A DNA stretch of 64,000 nt from Echinococcus granulosus (lineage: Eukaryota > Platyhelminthes > Cestoda > Cyclophyllidea > Taeniidae). The notes beneath the pieces are model-generated. The model had not been told where the DNA came from, did no database searches, and saw only the letters and a list, made by a program, of their open reading frames with translations. Numbering within the stretch: the first letter of the stretch is position 1; every line of letters starts with the position of its first letter. Below, piece after piece: positions 38,801-51,945 of this stretch. The position numbers and the translations under genes were made by a program. The stretch lies in assembly GCF_000524195.1 (NCBI RefSeq), contig NW_020170386.1:892105-956104 (forward strand), in the 5' to 3' direction.

Positions 38801-41800
38801 AACAATTCCGATAGAATTACTACATGAATTGGAAATCACACAACAAGCACTCACGTCTCCGTACGTAGAGAAAAAGACTCTCAGATCATCTGCTGTTGTT
38901 GATGTAGAGACTCCACCAATGAAGACCTTTTTTGTCCGCAATAGAGCCTGAGTCGCGATCAATGTGGCATTCATTGTTGAAGTGTTTAAGAATGTGTTAA
39001 CAGGAGCACCATCAATTCTTCGTTTAACGCCAGTATTTTTTTCATTTGAGTCAGTTAATGAGTTCATTTCCTTCGGGAACCAGAACTAACTGCCTCGATT
39101 TTATACGCAACGCTCCTATCCACGCCTAACGTACAAATCAAGGTAACACTATCTATCCATCGTTTTTAAGCCACTGAGGTCACGTAGATTGATTTGTTCG
39201 TGCGAGCGTGATAGCGAGCGTGACACGACGAATCGAATGCGATCACGGCGCCTGAGGGTCAGGTCACGGTGCGTGTGTGTGCCTCTGTCCATCCGATTGG
39301 TTATTGTTGAATGCGCCCTAATACACGAGCCTCAAAGCATAACTGCGGGTGACTGGTGGTTTTCTGCACTCTTGCGCTAGGAATTATCGACAAAATTAAT
39401 TTTTGTAAGAAAGTTCAGCTCAGACCCATCAGTGTAGCTGGCATTTCATTGATGGCACAAAATTTTATACCGCTAAACATTTACTGACTTTAACAATGGC
39501 ACTTGATTTCGAATTCATTGGAATGATCAGCGCAAATGAGTGAGCAAACTGTTACTCAGCTATAATGGGCATTAATGCAATTATGCGTAACCTAAATAAA
39601 CCAGAATCCACTTGCGTACAAACGCGGTCGCTAGTAAGCGGCACCGATTTATAAAAACAAATCGCCACACAGGGCCAGTCAGTATGTAAAAAAAAATCAA
39701 CCTAGCCTGGTAGAAAGCTTTCTGAAAGTGACTTACATTCGTTATTGCTTTTAACGCTGCCTGCTTCGGAACCGCAATCTTTGGCTCTATCTGCAGTTTG
39801 AAGAATATATATATTAGGTAATGTTGTGCGCTCTTTGATCCGGACCTAAATTATTTAAAGCACCGGAACAACAACTAACATCGCAACGTACGCAACAAGC
39901 ATTTCTTCACTAGGCATGCAGGTGTGCCACCAAATTAGGCTGGTTACTTGCCATTTGATTTTAGACCCGATTTTCTAGTTTTTTATTAGTCAAGCCCTTA
40001 AAAGACTCAAATCTAAGTGCATGAATACCAATATCTACCATATATTCGGCTAATTGTTGCCAGGGTAACAGTCATTTCGTTGTCCGTTTGTACTAGTTAG
40101 CATTTGAGTCCAACAAAGACTGTGATAACAACGGAAAAGGGCGTGACCTGAGCCAGCCCCTCTAAAAAAAGGAACGAAAAACTCGCCCATCTAAAATCGC
40201 CACAAAAATAGACAAAAGTGAAGCGGATGAACAGAGCAAAATATAGTTTTAAATAAAAATAATCCATGAAGGTAAAATGGAGTCATGACGAATGCATATC
40301 TATTTCGAATATTAATTGTATTTCAGATAAATAAGACCAAACAAAGTTGTCTCTGGCTTTGACTGATTACTTAAAATAGAACAGTAAAATTAATATAAAA
40401 TTTTACCGGTTGCGAATGTATGCATAAAAGTAGGAGATTCCGTTTAGACAGTAATACCATATTTCAAACAGTCATATATCAGTGTAGAAAGGCAAACGCT
40501 TGAACGGTTCTCTCTATTTACTTCTGCGTGGGGCTGGCAGCACCATTATTTATGACAAGATTAATATCACTAGTCAAGATGTCTTTTAAATTAGAGTGTA
40601 GCAGTTACTATGACCTAAAAATAGTTTTGCAACTTACTCTGTTAATGTTCAAAAAATCTGGACTGCTTAAATTAAGTGAATGAGTTTATTTCAATGCTGA
40701 ATGAATATAACTGAAGGCACATGGGGTCGTTAATCGGCACTGATTGGGCATGTTGCAGAATTTTTAAAGCTGAAAATACTAAAGAATTAATCCATGGCTG
40801 AAGTATATACCCTCTACTTTGCAGAGAAAAAGTAGTGGCTCGCAACACCCCTTTGAATTAAGCATGGGAGATATGGTGATGTACACTGATTCATGATTTG
40901 TTTGAGCGGATTTGTAAAATTCAAATAGAGCAGTTTAATAAACTGGAGAGCGTACCCGCTTCGAATCAAGCATGTGAGGAGCGTCATTCAGAACGTTTTC
41001 AACCACACTTGGGTCAACAAATGTCACAAAACCGAATCCTCTGTAGAATAAAGTATATAATTAGTTGATTCAAGGAAAACTTCTACAAAAAGTTATGCCT
41101 TCTTACGTTTCAACTCATACGTAGGTTTTAATTTGTAAAAGCTGAATTCTTTCCAGCTTTATGAGAAGTAAATACGCATTTTTGCATTTGCTTAACCTTC
41201 GTATTGCTTTAATACGAAGGGCTCACAAAGAAATCAACCGCTGAAGACCAGGTCTCGCATGTTTTTGTAAGATATTAACTTCCGTGTGCTTCTGACTGAT
41301 TTAGCCGCCATCCAAAGGCAATCAGATGTTGTAAATTTTTGACTAAGCTGAACCAATCTGTTAGCAGCCTGATTTTTTTCACCTATTTATCATAGATTGA
41401 CAAAACACACGTGTCACGAAGTCGTGACTCTGAGGTCTAACAAAAAAATTGAGGTTTTGTATACATGCAATGGTAATGGAGAATTTGATAGATTTCCTTC
41501 TCTAGAGGCATATAAAACAACTTCGACATGTCATTGTAATAAATTTTTCAGTAAACCCCTAACAGTGTGTTTTGGGATGATTAGAGAATCGATCATGGAT
41601 ACTGTTGAACCGGTTTTCGAGGCAATAAAATGCGACGAGATCAAATATACTACTTTATATTGATGCAACTACTTTCGTTAGCAAGAAAGAAGTGGGAGGA
41701 GAGATAGAAAGGATCAAGTGGAATGCATTAATCTATATTGAACTGCTAGTATTGTACTCAACCTAGCTTTCCTCCTTCCGTTTATGTCTCATCCTGTCTA

Positions 41801-44800
41801 CCCTCATTTGTTTCTGCTGCTTTCGCTACTCTCACGTGGCCGAAGAGAATGCCACTTTCACACGTTATGGCCAGGCTTGAGAGCGCGCGCTTGAGCAATT
41901 GACGAAGCGTAGATATACTTTGAAACCCAGTCAGTCAATTATATAGAAAATATTGTGGGGAAGAAAAGTGGCGACGTTAATTTTCTAAAAGTGTCTTAAG
42001 TGCTTAGAGACTGATACCATTTTCCACCTTCTGGAATTCAACTACTATCGATCTTAAGATGTGGGCCTTAAAAAAATAAAAGCAGTTGTTTAAATTCTGG
42101 TTTTAAGGAAGTTTTATGAGGCTCAACATCTTTACTATTGCCCGATGGTCATGATCGTGAATCAGTTCTGTGTGCATACTGAAGCTACTTTACTTCCGTT
42201 TATACACGCAGTGTGGAGAATCTGAAGCGAAGTATGTCGTATTATAGAAGAAAAATCAACGTTTAGTTGCTAAGAGAAAATCACAAAAACAGCCATTTAC
42301 GACTGTTGTGTAAGGACATTGGCTTCGGGTTGTGGAAAGTGAACTTTTTGATCGGGAGAATAAACATGCACTATCTAGCGATGGCAAAACTAATGTGAAA
42401 CATGAGGGGTAAATTTCGCCACCAAAGAAAAGGATTAGTCAATATCTGCATAAACAAGTGATAGTCTCCATTTATGTACGGCAATTCGGGCTCATTTAAA
42501 GCGCTCCACAAAGTAGTGTTTAAGAAGAAGGCGCATTTGGCCTTGTGGATGAATACTAATGGATTATTTTGTTCGTAGACTGCAAAACAGCTCCATAACA
42601 CAAAAATCACTATGTTGTTTCACGTCACAGTAAGGAACCTTGCTACCAAGACTTCGATGGCCATACTGAATAGGTTTTATGGTTCCATATTAACAAATGT
42701 CGCATATTCCTTAATTCGTAAATTGTGACGCATAGTTCAAATAATTAAAGGCAAATGCCCAAAAACACCTTAAAAATTATTCATCTTCTTCAACGGAATT
42801 ATAAATATACAGCCTGGCGGATTGTTTCAACATTTTCAAATTCTCACGATAGTTAAAATTGTTAAAACAATCAGGAAAATGATTTATTTTAGCCACCCTT
42901 CAGTTTTTTTGTGCTAACGAGCTAACCTACCTTGTAAAAATAGACGAAGATGTGCTATACTTTACCGTGGTAGTTATAAAGTAGATTGTTTTACTATGTT
43001 TTAGCAAACGCCACAGTCAGACAAACGCTTCCGTAAATCCCAAGGCGTTGATAGGATGCAGTGCATCTGATATGGTTTTGACTTTGGCCACTCGACTAAC
43101 CACCGATTTGTTAACATTTAAATGAGGCTCATACATCAACTACTTATTGAAGTGTGGACTACATATCACATAGATAAAATAGTTATAACATATTCTCCTG
43201 ATAAATTGGCAGATGTGGCTGTTGCCTTTTTGCGCAATAATATAAACATCGTCAACGAGTTGGTGACATTTTAATACCATTTGCACTTAAATTACGGTAA
43301 GTTGCCCTCTGCAACTGGCTACTCAAAGTCATGAACCATGAAATTTGTCACCCCCGATTCTACACTGCCCACGTTTTGGGAAATTTGTTATTACAAGAAT
43401 TTATTCATGAAAACCACGCAGAGTCCTGCAAATGTTGATCCATTTTAAATATGGTCTACTTCTTCTTTAAAATGTAACCTAAGGTTTCTATAAATGTAAA
43501 AACTATTTCAGAAATTTAAACATGATTAATGACTGTCTAACTTCACAGTAAAGTTGCAAACACGCTTAAAGGCGAAGGCGCTACAGCTTAAGCACAGCTG
43601 CAGATGAGTGTGTGAGATCGCATTTTTCTCTTAAAATGTAAGCGTGGAGGATCATAAGCCATTGATTCGAGCCAGAGATAACCTTACCTAGGTGAAATAA
43701 CCCATGAACTGTGATTGTGCCGTATTAGGAGGCTTGCAATCAAACGCACTGGAATCTTTCAAAAATATTTAGGGGAGAATTTCACCGAGTAGAACACTTG
43801 GATTACTGACGCCAGTTCGATGCTTCAGTGCATGCTGCTTCTGCGTTAAGTAGACTGCCAGCAATGGTCATGCATATGGCATCAGATTTGCCACAGTAGG
43901 AACGGAGGGTGAAGTATTTTCGCATAGCTCACCGAATAATATAAGTCAATTTGCACAATTGGCCCTAAAAATTGCGGATTTGCATCTTGACTATGACAAA
44001 TGCATCCTCGTCGCTTCGGCTAACCTAAGTTTTGGACATACAAAGACACCTGCAAAATTTAGATAAAGTAACAGCGTATTAGTGCTTCTAGGCCTCGACT
44101 CGCAAATTTCACAAATGAAGTGTTCCTCACTAGCTGCTTTAAAAGACTATGCAAATTATGAATATCATGACCGCATTCCTTCACATCCCTGAATTGCGAT
44201 TGCAAATGATAAGTTCCAATAGAATGTAAACCTTTAAGCTGAAAAGCTCGTTTGCATGCTTAGAACCTCTTACATTGGGTGAAATTTTTGGAATTTTACA
44301 TCAAAACTACTTGCAGAAAGTACGTTGATACATCCAAATATTGCTAAAAAGTGTTACTCATCAAGGGTCTTGGAGAATGCACAATTATTTTCTTTTAAGT
44401 GCTTTTAAGCATGTTTGTGAAAAAGGAATCGAGGTGGCATTGCGGTTTTTTTGTTAATTTCGGTTAGTTAACCGTACCTAGAGCTTTGATTCCCCTCTCG
44501 AATGGCGGATTGCACTACGATATTTTGCCGGTGTTATGGCAAATATTTGCTCTACTAGCGCAGAAAAACGAACTGACAAATACGTTAAATCATTTCAGTG
44601 CTTTGCATTTTCGAAATAGGACCCATATCTTTTAGTCACCGCTATGATAAATAACAAAAATGAAATACAGTCTATTTACATCAGCCAAGGATTTATCATA
44701 CTCAGGTAAAAAAATCTTATTGACAATCGGAAAACTCCACTTGATTTGGATTAACACTGAAGACTAGTACTTTAAAGTATAACTAAGCTAGGGTCGACTA

Positions 44801-47800
44801 GTTCTTGTTTATTCGTATAGTACTATGCAAACCAACTCATGATGGATGGCAATTTGTGCTTTCAAAAAAAGAACTAAACAAACAGTACCAATATCTAAAA
44901 TTCTAGAGAGGTACAACCACCTACTTTCGCAAATTTTTACCTACTTAAGGAGAGAAGACAGCTTTAAGATCATGAAACACCTTTTGGAAACAAAGCATGG
45001 GTGAAATGGCGCAAATTGTCACACAACTTGTGGAGTGCTCAAATTAGGTACAAGGCGCAATCTTATCAAACCATGTTTGCAACATGAAAGCACACTATTA
45101 ATTAAAACGAATTGAATTAGATTAAGATGTCCTTTAGAGTAACGTAGCGATTGGGAGCGAATAGGGTTCGAGTATGCGTCCCGCATTCATCATCACTTCT
45201 TTTCGGCTCAAAGATTAGCTTTAAATAATATTGGCCAACACCATTCATTTTAATTTCTTGTACATAACACAAATTAGTAAAATCCAATTTCTGCAAAGAT
45301 CATCTGAGTTTGGATTGCTGTATTTTGAATCGTTAGTTCTGCTACCAGGTGGCCGTTAACAGTTGCATAACAGTACGAAAGTATCATTCATGTAAGGAAT
45401 CCTCGTTGTAAAGGGGCCTTTCACTGTCATAAATACAAGGAAGTAGTTCCCTTTATGCCCTAAAAAGTTATTCCCGTCTAATTTTATGCACATCTGAAGA
45501 TCTGCGGAAATTGATATAAAGTGAGGAAAACCAATATGCGCGCATTTTGCTAGATAACGATCCACTGTTTAACTTAGCTATCCCCGCTGCAGCATTTGAG
45601 GATGAATAAGTTAAGCAGCCATTTGCAAACATCACTCTGCACGTCTCTTCTTTCATCTTACGTAACACCTCGTTAAAATGCGAAGTTTCGTATCAAGAAA
45701 ATATGACTGAAGTGTGGCTGTGCCGCAACTTGATAATCCAGTTCACCCACGAGTTGATAAAGGAGCAACCTTTAAAAGCTCACAAAAAACCTGGAAATAA
45801 AAGTTGGTTTATCAAAACGGTTGAATTTAGATTTATAGGTATATTTGTTATAAACTGTAATCCTCACTCACACAAAAGCATAAAAACTAGTAGACTAGGT
45901 TTTTTGAGGCGAAGTATTCATTTTAGCACACTGAAGGACCAAAAACAATAAGACTTGATTCAATATTACTTTTACGAACATTTGGAGAATAGTACATTAG
46001 AACTTACCGAGACTTTTTAGTGATGATGTCTCGCATTATCAGTGAATTCTTGATTTCGCCATATTTTCGAAAGTAAAACTTCAATGTTTCTAAAATTAGA
46101 GGTATACGCATTCTTATAGTTGTACAGTAGTGACGATGATTGAGAAAAGGAACAATGGTAGAATACAAACAGTAATTTAGACATTTGTCAAGTACGCAAG
46201 CAACAAATTAATTAATAGAAGCGATCCTGCTCCTTTTCCGATGCAAAACAAGTCCGAATCTATGTATGGATGCAAACATATATTAAAAAGGCTTTGCCCA
46301 AAATCTCAAAAGTCAGTATATATCAACACTTTTCCGTTGAATGGTTTGCCAACTGCCACTTAACTTCTTCATTTCACAAAAGTGCAAATGTGATAGGTCC
46401 CAAATAATTGCACTCTAACAAATACGTATCAGCATTACAACTGTTCGCGCTTTTCAAAGGAAACTCACCCAGGATTAATTACTCTAAAGCTCCATGAGAT
46501 ACCAAGGTACAAAAATTACGGAGAAGTCAACGTAGAATATGAATCCTAACAACTAAGGCGGTATGTCACTAAAGGTCAAGTAATAGTGAATTCACGACCA
46601 TCATGGTTTTATTTCTAGGTGATTAAATATGAATAATTAATCCTCGAATCCAACTTAGTAAGCCAGAATACCAGATATTCGTTAATGAAAACAAAAGACA
46701 AGTGCTTAGGTGTATTTCACAAGATTAATTGCATTCTTCTCCTCTTACAGAATCATAGGTCGAGTTTACATGGCAACGATAGTGAGCGCCTTTTAGCGGT
46801 AGTCTTAGCTCCGAAACGATAATAATAACTGTTATATTTTCACTTTACGAAATGCTTTATTCACTTTCTACTCATACTTATATTGGGCTGCTTTTAACAC
46901 TAAATACATATTGAGGGGGAATCCTCGATTCTAACATAGGGAAACTGTTCGAAAGGCTCATTCCAATTGCTCACAAAATTGGCTTAGAAGAGGTAGCCAA
47001 CTTAGCTGTTATTTTACGGACGTTGTTCACATACTAAAGTGATATTTTATGTAAATTGACTACAGAAGGGCAAAATACAGAGTAGCTGTGGAAATCAACA
47101 TTAGGAAAGGGAGGATGTTATTGTTGGATTGCGATCATATACAGAATGTACTTATGATTGGATAGGTAGAAATGGAGAAGGGAAAAATGGGTTTCTCTGA
47201 GCACTTTGAATGGATTATACCATAAGTAGATGCATTAATGCAGTGTTACGCTTTGAAATCCCGCGTATCAGTAAAACCAAAGTCGAAATTGTGCAATGAT
47301 AATAATTTGAGAAAGAAGTGACGTAAGAACCTAAATTTGTGAGTATTTAGGAAGGTAAATGTCTTGAAACTGAATAAAATTAAATGAATGGATATTTTAC
47401 AGTGTAAGTTTCCAAGGTCTAACTACTTTATGAGCCAAAAATAATTCTTTGTACATTGTTCAATTTGATGACATACGTAAGATTATCGAAGTCTTCTAAA
47501 ACTCATTTAAAAATAACTTCTTGTTTGCAGTACATCAACCTACTTTGATTAATAACGTCGGAAGTGTTTCGTCAATTTTGACTTCGTATATTTTACATGA
47601 AAATTCGCTTAAATTAAAAAGTGTGAGTTTTTAGGAAACAGTCCTTGAGTACATAATCTTGTCTTGATTCCAAGCACCCATATTCTTAATAGCAGTTAAT
47701 ATTTCAGCAAATGCTATTTCCGTTATGAATGCATATCCCTAAAAATAGGAAGAAATGTATAAACACAGAATATTTACAAAGTGTCTGAGCTTAATTGAGC

Positions 47801-50800
47801 AGTTTCCATTTAATTTCATTGCCATTAGAAAGATACAGAAATTTACCGAAAAATAGTCACACAATGAACAAAATGCAAAAGTCTTAAGTGTTGTACCAAA
47901 TGTATAAAGACTTCATTAAGGGATGATCAGGTGACTTCTTTATTTTTACAAAACATGGCATCGAAATTATAGCAAAATATATGTCCGCAGAGTCATACCT
48001 TAGCCCTCAAAATACGAAAGAAATAAACCATTCGGTAAATTTGACCAAATGTCTGAAGTCCTGATTTTAAGGAACTTAGTAAAGCGTTAAATTATCAAAA
48101 AAGCCTAGTTTTGGACAGAACAACCAACGCTCCACATGGAAGTTAGCATGAGTTACTTGCTTGCCTTTTTGCGGCAAGGGGCGGAAGTTCACACTTACGC
48201 TCTGAGATCTCCTTTCAATTCCGAGATCGGCTTAACGTTAATCTCTTGCCTACATTAGCAACAACGCCAACAGGTCAACAATTCCATACTTACCAATTGT
48301 AGTGCACGGGTTCAAGCCACCAATAAAAATTTTCCTAAAATAAAGGAAAACATTGAGTTTTTGTGAGTAGTCCTTCACCACTTCTTTTTTGTGAGTCAAC
48401 ATATGGCTTTTCACTAGAAAATAACAACAACTTCAACTTTCCTCTGAGTCCACAGACCCTAATAGTTTAGAACTGATTCAAGTCATACACAATAAAGTGG
48501 ATTTAAACTAGTCAGTTTAATTATACAGCACTGCGCGCACTTTTTGACATGAAGTGCAAATACTGTGTTTGGAAACGATGAGTTCTAAACTTTAAAAGTA
48601 GTTTTTAATTTAATCTATTCATCATATAGTTGGCAAACTCAGCAGCTTACAGGACAATCTCCGTTTATTATCAAAAAGCAACTAGATATTTCAAATGTGT
48701 TTGTTAATTAAAGAAATGTAGTAATGCAATTTGAAATTTAACCTAAATGTTAAAATGCCTAGTGAATTTGCAAAATTACTGCTCCCGACTATGGAATAAA
48801 TGACCTTCAGCCAATAGCACCGATTATGGTAATGCTGGGAAATGGAAGCTATGGTATTACAGCCATCCATCATGTTGCCATTTTGATCAAGCATTCTTAT
48901 TTTGACTGATTACATAAATTCATCCGTGAAATGCCAAAATATCCAGGAACCATATTTGAAGTAACGACTTGAGTAGCTCTACGACTCAAAAAACGCCTTT
49001 GAATCCTCTGTTTTGTAGGTCCATGTCTTTATTACGACACCTAATGAAATTGCTGGTAAATCGGAGAGCAAGGAAAACATGAAATTATGAACATGAGTTC
49101 CAATATACAGCCTAGTTTTAAAATACCGTTTGGTTGCATAATTTTCTTTATTATTTATGTTTACAATGCGTCTCTAAAATGCTCCGACAAAAAGTTCAGG
49201 CCTATAAAGAATAAAAGTGTCCCAACTTTTTGATTCTACATGAAAAACACTTTCTTTGTTGTATTTTAAAATCAGAAATAGATTAGCGAAAAACTAACTA
49301 CATAAACTTATTCTCCCGCTAAAACGATTTTATTAAATGTTTTATTGATACATGCTCCTTCACATCTCAAGCAGTTAACGAACTGTGTTTACACACATAA
49401 AAACCAAGCTTTTACCACATATTTTCCTTCCTAAGAAATAATAAAAACTGATTAATGTATTGCTTTAAAATACATGGTTTAATCTAGACCCTGACGTTGT
49501 ATTCACATGAACGTAGTCATAGAACGAAAGATAGACTCGCATGTTGATTATTTGGTCCGAACGCAGGGCACATGGGGACTTATAAGCATGAGTACCTTAT
49601 TACCTGAGGGGTATTTTATATTGTTTTATTGCCGCATGAATAGCTGCGTAGCATTCAAGCAGCGATAAAATAAGCGGTCCTGCACCATTATTTAAAAGAT
49701 AATTTGATTGACAGGAATAAGAGGTAGGGCGAAAATTTGTGTGACCTATGAAGAGGGATTCAGTAAACCCATCTGATAATCGAAAACTTGTTTCTTTAGC
49801 AGTTGTACATATGAGCTGACTTGACTAATTTAGGGTACTTAAGCAAGTGAATGATTTTGAGGCTTTTACTTGAAAATAAGTCAGAAAATAGAATTAGTAC
49901 TTCAAGCCATCTTGATGTGTAGAATTGCAGGCAGTCAAGATGTTGCTAATAGTAGTTTTTGCCTAACTGTAGTGTGAATGCCACACTGTAAGAATAATAC
50001 TTTACTTTGAGAATGCAGAATCGTGTTTCGCCAGGTGCAAATGTATGTGTGACAGAATAGGGAGCGTCAAACGCACACCAGTAAAGCGGAGTCAGAATGG
50101 GTGGGAGCAAAGTAGTAAAACAGCTCCCAGATTTCAGCTTTTGCTTCTAGTTCAAGTAAATTTTATAGATTAAAAACCTCTTTAGTTAGTGTAATTTTAT
50201 TTCCATTAAATATGTAACTTCCTGCCAAAATTTAGAAGCACGAATAGTGTAGCCAACCATTTTTAAAGATGTAATGGCATCTGTGAACCGCAGAAAGTGT
50301 AACGAATGGGTAGCACAATAGCAATTGGTAATGTTTCGATACCAAAAATTCATTTCTGAGTTAAATGCACTTCAAAGGCGCATTTCGCTGGGCTTTCTAC
50401 TTAATGCACATACACTTGTGGTGGCCAAGATTCGGACACGTGTTGGTGAAATTAGCTCATTTGAATCAGCATTGCAACTTGTGGCCGAATTTGAGAGTAA
50501 GCATAAGTTCACAGAATAAAAATTTGCAAATTTTAACTGTAAAAAGAGTCCTACAACCTTTAGTGTCACGCATAATTTGCAATATTTTGAGCTCACCTGC
50601 GAATTTCAAAAACCATCAAATTCCTGGATTAAACTAAGTTGCAATGCCACATACCTTGAGAAAAGACATTTCTCTTATTGTGAACGATTTATTTTCCAGC
50701 GTTGAACTCGAATCGGAAAGAATAATAATGAACCTAGCCCATTTTTATTGCAGAGGCTAAACTAAATCTAATTGAAAGGAAAAGAATGGTCTCCTTCTAA

Positions 50801-51644
50801 ATTTCACTCAAGTCAATAGACATGTCACAACAGATGGAGAAGTTGAAAACTCGAGTCACTGTAAATCCCAAAAAAATGCTTTGCCCACTGGCTGACAGGT
50901 AGGGAAGCGCAGTTTTAAACTGCCACAATACGCTAAAGGTCGAAATGCTTGCTTGAACTACGTCGGCCCCTTCTGAATTTTAGTGTGCTTTAGGATGAAA
51001 AATGATTTATAAATAAGCAAAGATCCAATAAATGCAATTACTCATTATTTGCATTCATCTACGATAAGTGTCACCAAGAATCCCCAAATAAATATAAAGC
51101 TAAGTAGCAGCTAATAGGAACCATTATTTGCCGAGTCAGCTCTAGTCAGATAAGAAGTTAAGAAAAATCGCAGCAAAATTATTGTATTCTTAGCTAATTT
51201 TAAGAAAATCAGCCTGTTTTACGAAGTCTTACGAAGTAAAACATATTTTCATGAAAAATGTCCCATTAAGTGTAGATTAAGAATATATAAGCAGATAAAA
51301 CGATTGATTTCCATTTACCCAGGTTCATGGGGAAAAACTGTCCCTTCTTCGTCCCCTTCTTTCAATTCAACCTCCGCCTCATCGCCTTCTTCCTCTTCCT
51401 GGCCCTCCGCCTCCATCACAGTCACGGTTGTAGCTCCATTTTTAAGGTCACCGATTTGCCCGCCCACAAAGCCTATACCAATTGGTTCATTGGTACTGGC
51501 GCAGTTGAGATTAGAATGGGTGCAGCTCGTGTCGTTGGAAGGACAGCTAGTCGGTTCCATTTTTATGTCAACTACGGTGGAAGTCATCCCTACATCCAGC
51601 GGCGGGCTGGTCGCATTGTTGGCACAGATTGAATTTATGCCCAT
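30428..51644 (-). CDS. msi: Musashi-like RNA-binding protein, two RRMs, 747 aa
   Basis: Thirteen exons: 51644..51319 (ATG), 48334..48294, 46089..46008, 41040..40956, 39790..39737, 39070..38855, 36738..36690, 36607..36525, 36462..36375, 35811..35512, 34030..33513, 32240..32059, 30647..30428 (TAA). Every junction agrees in phase (2244 bp). An acidic N terminus leads into RRM1 (KIFIGGLNPCTTI, RGFGFVTF, then LDSKRIEPKIAVPKQ, as Musashi LDSKTIDPKVAFP) and RRM2 (KKVFIGGVSTSTT, RGFAFITF, VEVKKAVPKEVM, as Musashi VECKKAQPKEVM). The C-terminal half is low-complexity, rich in Ala, Gln, Ser, Thr and Pro. Musashi proteins bind UAG-containing 3' UTR motifs and regulate translation. DAZAP1 and hnRNP relatives share the two-RRM layout; the KAVPKEVM end of RRM2 favours Musashi. 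The gene is tail-to-tail with PAK. Confidence 0.88.
30934..31033. other. Assembly gap, 100 N
   Basis: Exactly 100 N, a conventional scaffold gap of unknown true size, with one extra ambiguous base at 30898. It falls inside the last Musashi intron (30648-32058). An exon hidden here is possible, but the flanking exons already join in phase. Confidence 0.98.
36375..39070 (-). CDS. msi: Musashi RRM2 exons
   Basis: Exon 39070..38855 carries a linker (NSLTDSNEKNTGVKRRIDG) and RNP2 (KKVFIGGV); 36738..36690 carries IDSCELMFDRATNRSR; 36607..36525 carries RNP1 (GFAFITF) and QFHTVNNKK; 36462..36375 carries VEVKKAVPKEVM and a basic-Gln tail. The acceptor before 39070 is not very pyrimidine-rich, and the exon has an ATG at 39067, so it could also serve as a first exon of a shorter transcript. 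Confidence 0.87.
39181..39300. promoter_or_regulatory. CpG-dense block upstream of an internal Musashi exon
   Basis: Fifteen CpG dinucleotides in 120 bp, against a CpG-poor, AT-rich background. It lies 110-230 bp upstream (minus strand) of the ATG-containing exon 39070..38855. An internal promoter is one reading; no TATA box or initiator was defined. Confidence 0.35.
40956..48334 (-). CDS. msi: Musashi RRM1 exons
   Basis: RRM1 is split over three exons: 48334..48294 (41 bp, RNP2 KIFIGGL), 46089..46008 (82 bp, LKFYFRKYGEIKNSLIMRD) and 41040..40956 (85 bp, RNP1 RGFGFVTF). The 54-bp exon 39790..39737 encodes the following linker (IEPKIAVPKQAALKAITN). Split codons (Gly, Glu, Arg) are restored exactly by the joins. 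RNP1 and RNP2 aromatics are intact. Confidence 0.88.
41196..41220. repeat. Perfect 10-bp inverted repeat (hairpin)
   Basis: CCTTCGTATT, loop GCTTT, AATACGAAGG. A perfect 10-bp stem with a 5-nt loop, located in the Musashi intron about 155 nt before the RRM1 exon at 41040 (minus-strand sense). Confidence 0.7.
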
Positions 51645-51779
51645 ATGAGGCGGAAGGAATGGAGCTTCCAGGCAGTGATCCTGCTGTTGTTATTGATGGT
51701 AGCGACGGTGATGATGACGATTAGGGTAATGCCACTCCAATGCCACCGCTTTGGTCTTGCGTTAACTCACGTGTGCCTG

Positions 51780-51945
51780 TGCATGCGAGGGTTCGCGCGC
51801 CCTTGTGTAGCTCAAAAGCTAGTCACCGGATTGGACAGATCGTGGAGAGGTAAAATGTAATTTGCCCGCTGCACGATAACCAGTCATACTGTGCACATCA
51901 AGTGGAACAGGAATAGCGCGTACGTGCACGAAGCGTAGATAACAC
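51780..51945. promoter_or_regulatory. CpG-rich probable promoter / 5' UTR of the Musashi-like gene
   Basis: About 13 CpG sites immediately upstream of the first coding exon (ATG at 51644, minus strand), including a CGCGCG run. This matches the composition of the internal block at 39181-39300 and is the likely main promoter or 5' UTR. Confidence 0.4.

Noticed and set aside
51304..51860. Plus-strand frames opposite the first Musashi exon
   Set aside because: Shadows of a strongly biased acidic exon that joins in phase to the RNP2 exon on the minus strand.
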